A stretch of 56,021 nucleotides of DNA from JAZDRH01 sp047470865 (GTDB lineage Bacteria; Pseudomonadota; Gammaproteobacteria; Pseudomonadales; Pseudomonadaceae), in assembly GCF_047470865.1 (NCBI RefSeq), contig NZ_JAZDRH010000021.1, positions 1 to 56,021 of the forward strand. Reading direction: 5' to 3'. Of this stretch, positions 54,441 to 56,021 are shown piece by piece. Under the pieces are notes generated by a model that was not told the DNA's origin, ran no database searches, and worked only from the letters and a program-made list of their open reading frames with translations. Position 1 is the stretch's first letter, and every line of letters begins with the position of its first letter. The translations under genes were made by a program, and so were the position numbers.

Positions 54441-54908
54441 ATGAGAAAAATAGTTATTTTATGCGCATTATTTCTGCCAATCTTGGCTCAGGCTGTTGAA
54501 GTCGGGGAGCGTTTAACGCCTTGGTTGTTAAAAGACCAATTTGATCATGGTTATAGATTAAATGCTAAAACTCAACTGCTTTTAATAGCGCGTAATATGG
54601 ATCAAGCGAAACTGGTTCAGCAAGCCTTGGCCGATAAACCTAAGCATTACCTTGAGCAAAAAAATGCTATTTTTGTAGCCGATGTTTCACGTATGCCAAA
54701 AATGATTAGCAAAATCTTTGCTTTGCCTGCCATGCGCAAATATAACTACCGCGTTATGCTGGACCTCGATGGTGCTATTGTTTCGCAATATACGCGATCA
54801 GATGCAACCGTTATCTACTGGTTAGAACTGCAGCAGGGCGTAGTTGTGCAAGAAAAACTATTTTCTGATGCTAAAGCGTTATCTGTTGCGTTAGATGCGT
54901 TTAAATAA
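54441..54908 (+). CDS. Small periplasmic protein, thioredoxin-fold-like
   Basis: 155 residues: a signal peptide ending ILAQA-VEVG, then GERLTPWLLKDQFDHGYRL (the opening typical of AhpC/TSA-like folds), FVADVSRMPKMISKIFALPAM and YRVMLDLDGAI. It has no CxxC and only one Cys, in the signal peptide, so it is not a disulfide oxidoreductase. Similar small proteins occur in Pseudomonas with no firm function. AAGGA precedes the ATG. It lies 49 bases past the DUF1513 gene, so it may belong to the cluster. Confidence 0.75.
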   Translation: MRKIVILCALFLPILAQAVEVGERLTPWLLKDQFDHGYRLNAKTQLLLIARNMDQAKLVQQALADKPKHYLEQKNAIFVADVSRMPKMISKIFALPAMRKYNYRVMLDLDGAIVSQYTRSDATVIYWLELQQGVVVQEKLFSDAKALSVALDAFK

Positions 54909-55341
54909 AGGTGCGTTAAAACGCTAAATGCAATATCCAATCAATTGGGCAAGGTGGTGCAATCTAGTATAGGCTGAACTTAGCTTTGATGCCTCAATCA
55001 TCAGGCTAAACGTTGCTACAACGTTGAAGCCTAAGCAGAATGACGAGGCCGCTCAACCCTACGCCCTATAGGACAGAAAACAACATAGGAAGAGCTGTCT
55101 TAATAGAAGAGAGACTGCTAATTAGCGCGCAAAATCAAAAGAAAATTATTTAAATCTGAAGTGTATTTAAGGGTAAAATAGGGTGTTCCTGTTGTCTAAA
55201 ACAATAGCGCCCTAGGATAGCATCGAGAGTCTTGTAGATGCTTTGTTGTCAGATATAAGTATGTGCAATTGGACTACACCTAAGCTTCATAACTTACTAC
55301 TACTATTAAAGGAAAAACAGCGATTTGAAAAGTTGATATAA
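54909..55341. other. Hairpin-rich intergenic region, possible non-coding RNA
   Basis: About 430 bases with no trusted coding frame but many inverted repeats: TGATG/CATCA (54987-55003), a long stem 55003-55032 (AGGCT A AACGTTG CTA CAACGTT GA AGCCT), GACAG/CTGTC near 55072-55100, and an imperfect hairpin TAGGG...CCCTA (55179-55214). This density suggests a structured RNA or an array of regulatory hairpins. It matches no family I know (6S, tmRNA and RNase P were considered). Confidence 0.3.
55003..55032. repeat. Long near-perfect hairpin
   Basis: Twelve base pairs in two helices: AGGCT (55003-55007) with AGCCT (55028-55032), and AACGTTG (55009-55015) with CAACGTT (55019-55025) around CTA. Not followed by a T-run on either strand. 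Confidence 0.6.
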
Positions 55342-55407
55342 ATGCCTAGTATTTTTTTATGCATTGGTTATGGTGTGAAGGAAACAACTCTCATGGAATT
55401 CTTTATT

Positions 55408-55932
55408 ATGAAAAAAACAGTACTTGCTTGTGCTCTTATATTGGCCGCATCTAATGTGCTAGCTGCGGATGAGGAAAAAAGCTCGATACGAGATACCGTA
55501 AAAAGCTTTACCTCTAGCGTGACTGCCGCAGGAAAAGACGCTTTAGCCGGCGCGAGTGAAGGAATTGATGAGGGACGAAAGTCAGGCACGAGTGTAGATG
55601 GCGCCTTGATTATTTACGATAAAGAAAATCTAGCAAAATATAGTGCAATTAAAGTACTTTCTGTTGAGGAAGTTGATAGCAGCACTTTTGCCGTAACTTT
55701 AGCAGTAAAAAATACATCTGATACAGTGATTCGACTAACTAATCTTCACCAGCAAAGCAATCTTTATATGCTAGATGCTGATGACTTTGTGGCTTACCTA
55801 GATTCACCTCAAACGGATGTTACATTACCAGCTAAAACAGCAACAAAGTTACGTTTGAAATTTGTTAAAGCTGAAGGCAAACCAGTAGTTGTTAGAATAT
55901 ATGATTATGATGTTAAAGTTGAAGTGAAGTAA
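55408..55932 (+). CDS. Secreted protein of unknown function
   Basis: 174 residues: a Sec signal (MKKTVLACALILAASNVLA), a region with helical, Ala/Ser-rich character (SSIRDTVKSFTSSVTAAGK, ALAGASEGIDEGRKSGTS), and a C-terminal beta-rich domain (ALIIYDKENLAKY, FAVTLAVKNTSDTVIRLTNL, KVEVK). The second part resembles a small immunoglobulin-like fold. Not recognised. ATG 55393 (MEFFIMKK) has AAGGA 10 bases upstream and is a possible start, but its acidic first residues suit a signal peptide less well. Confidence 0.75.
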   Translation: MKKTVLACALILAASNVLAADEEKSSIRDTVKSFTSSVTAAGKDALAGASEGIDEGRKSGTSVDGALIIYDKENLAKYSAIKVLSVEEVDSSTFAVTLAVKNTSDTVIRLTNLHQQSNLYMLDADDFVAYLDSPQTDVTLPAKTATKLRLKFVKAEGKPVVVRIYDYDVKVEVK

Positions 55933-55940
55933 TTAGATTG

Positions 55941-55978
55941 TAATAGCCATTAGGTTGCTAAGATACTAATGGCTATTA
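55941..55978 (+). terminator. Hairpin after the last gene
   Basis: A 13-bp perfect stem TAATAGCCATTAG (55941-55953) / CTAATGGCTATTA (55966-55978) around a 12-base loop, 8 bases past the stop. The T-run afterwards is weak (GATATTTAATTT). Confidence 0.6.
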
Positions 55979-56021
55979 GATATTTAATTTGCTCTTTAAG
56001 TTAATTTGATATGTTGTAATT

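Noticed and set aside
55003..55032. Hairpin as an integron attC site
   Set aside because: The stem is perfect and short, and I see no integrase or cassettes. Classical core sites (GTTRRRY / RYYYAAC) are not arranged as expected.
55040..55153. 37-codon frame starting MTRPLNPTPYRTEN
   Set aside because: No ribosome site, it overlaps the hairpin-rich region, and its length is well within chance.
1..56021. CRISPR arrays, rRNA and tRNA genes
   Set aside because: No regularly spaced repeats and no cloverleaf or rRNA sequence noticed on reading the intergenic regions.

Overview
The window is from a gammaproteobacterium, most likely an AT-rich member of the Pseudomonadaceae. Two long gene runs keep the order I recall from Pseudomonas: (i) mfd / gap / nqrABCDEF-apbE-nqrM-sthA / glpQ-like / lol / DUF2062 / comEC / exbBD-lpxK-Trm112-kdsB-LMW-PTP-murB; (ii) mpg and DedA-PAP2 / proA-nadD-rsfS-rlmH-mrdA-rodA / mltB-rlpA-dacA-ybeD-lipB-lipA. 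The proteins look Pseudomonas-like, but the DNA is clearly AT-rich by eye, unlike typical Pseudomonas. The assignment rests on gene order and protein resemblance recalled from memory, not on a search. I saw no rRNA, tRNA or CRISPR array.

Layout. 1-634: AT-rich DNA and a small gene after mfd that is split by an in-frame TGA. 635-5750: mfd (-) diverging from gap (+). 5895-14527: the Na+-translocating NADH:quinone reductase operon with its FMN transferase (apbE) and assembly factor (nqrM), then the transhydrogenase sthA. 14579-18864: phosphodiesterase, a small secreted protein, a single LolC/E-type permease with LolD, a DUF2062 protein and a VOC protein. 18958-27151: comEC, a SotB-like exporter, and a tightly packed envelope set (exbB, exbD, lpxK, Trm112-like, kdsB, phosphatase, murB). 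27320-30944: CPA1 antiporter, and a DedA-PAP2 fusion coupled to a DNA glycosylase. 31067-42999: proA, nadD, ribosome factors, the elongation cell-wall genes mrdA and rodA, xpt, then mltB, rlpA, dacA and lipoate synthesis.

The conserved order breaks at 43000-45590. There I find the frameshifted C-terminus of an IS3-family transposase, which abuts an autotransporter gene lacking its 5' end. A stop-free 74-codon fragment of an unknown gene follows, directly after the autotransporter's terminator. 45591-49206 holds an amidase with a small upstream partner gene, and putP.

49253-54908 is a probable iron-responsive periplasmic cluster: an imelysin lipoprotein behind candidate Fur sites, a di-haem DUF1111 protein, a second imelysin-like lipoprotein without the usual histidine, a Tat-exported DUF1513 protein, and a thioredoxin-fold-like protein. 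This cluster is my best candidate for an incompletely described system. The window ends with a ~430-base hairpin-rich gap and an unrecognised secreted protein.
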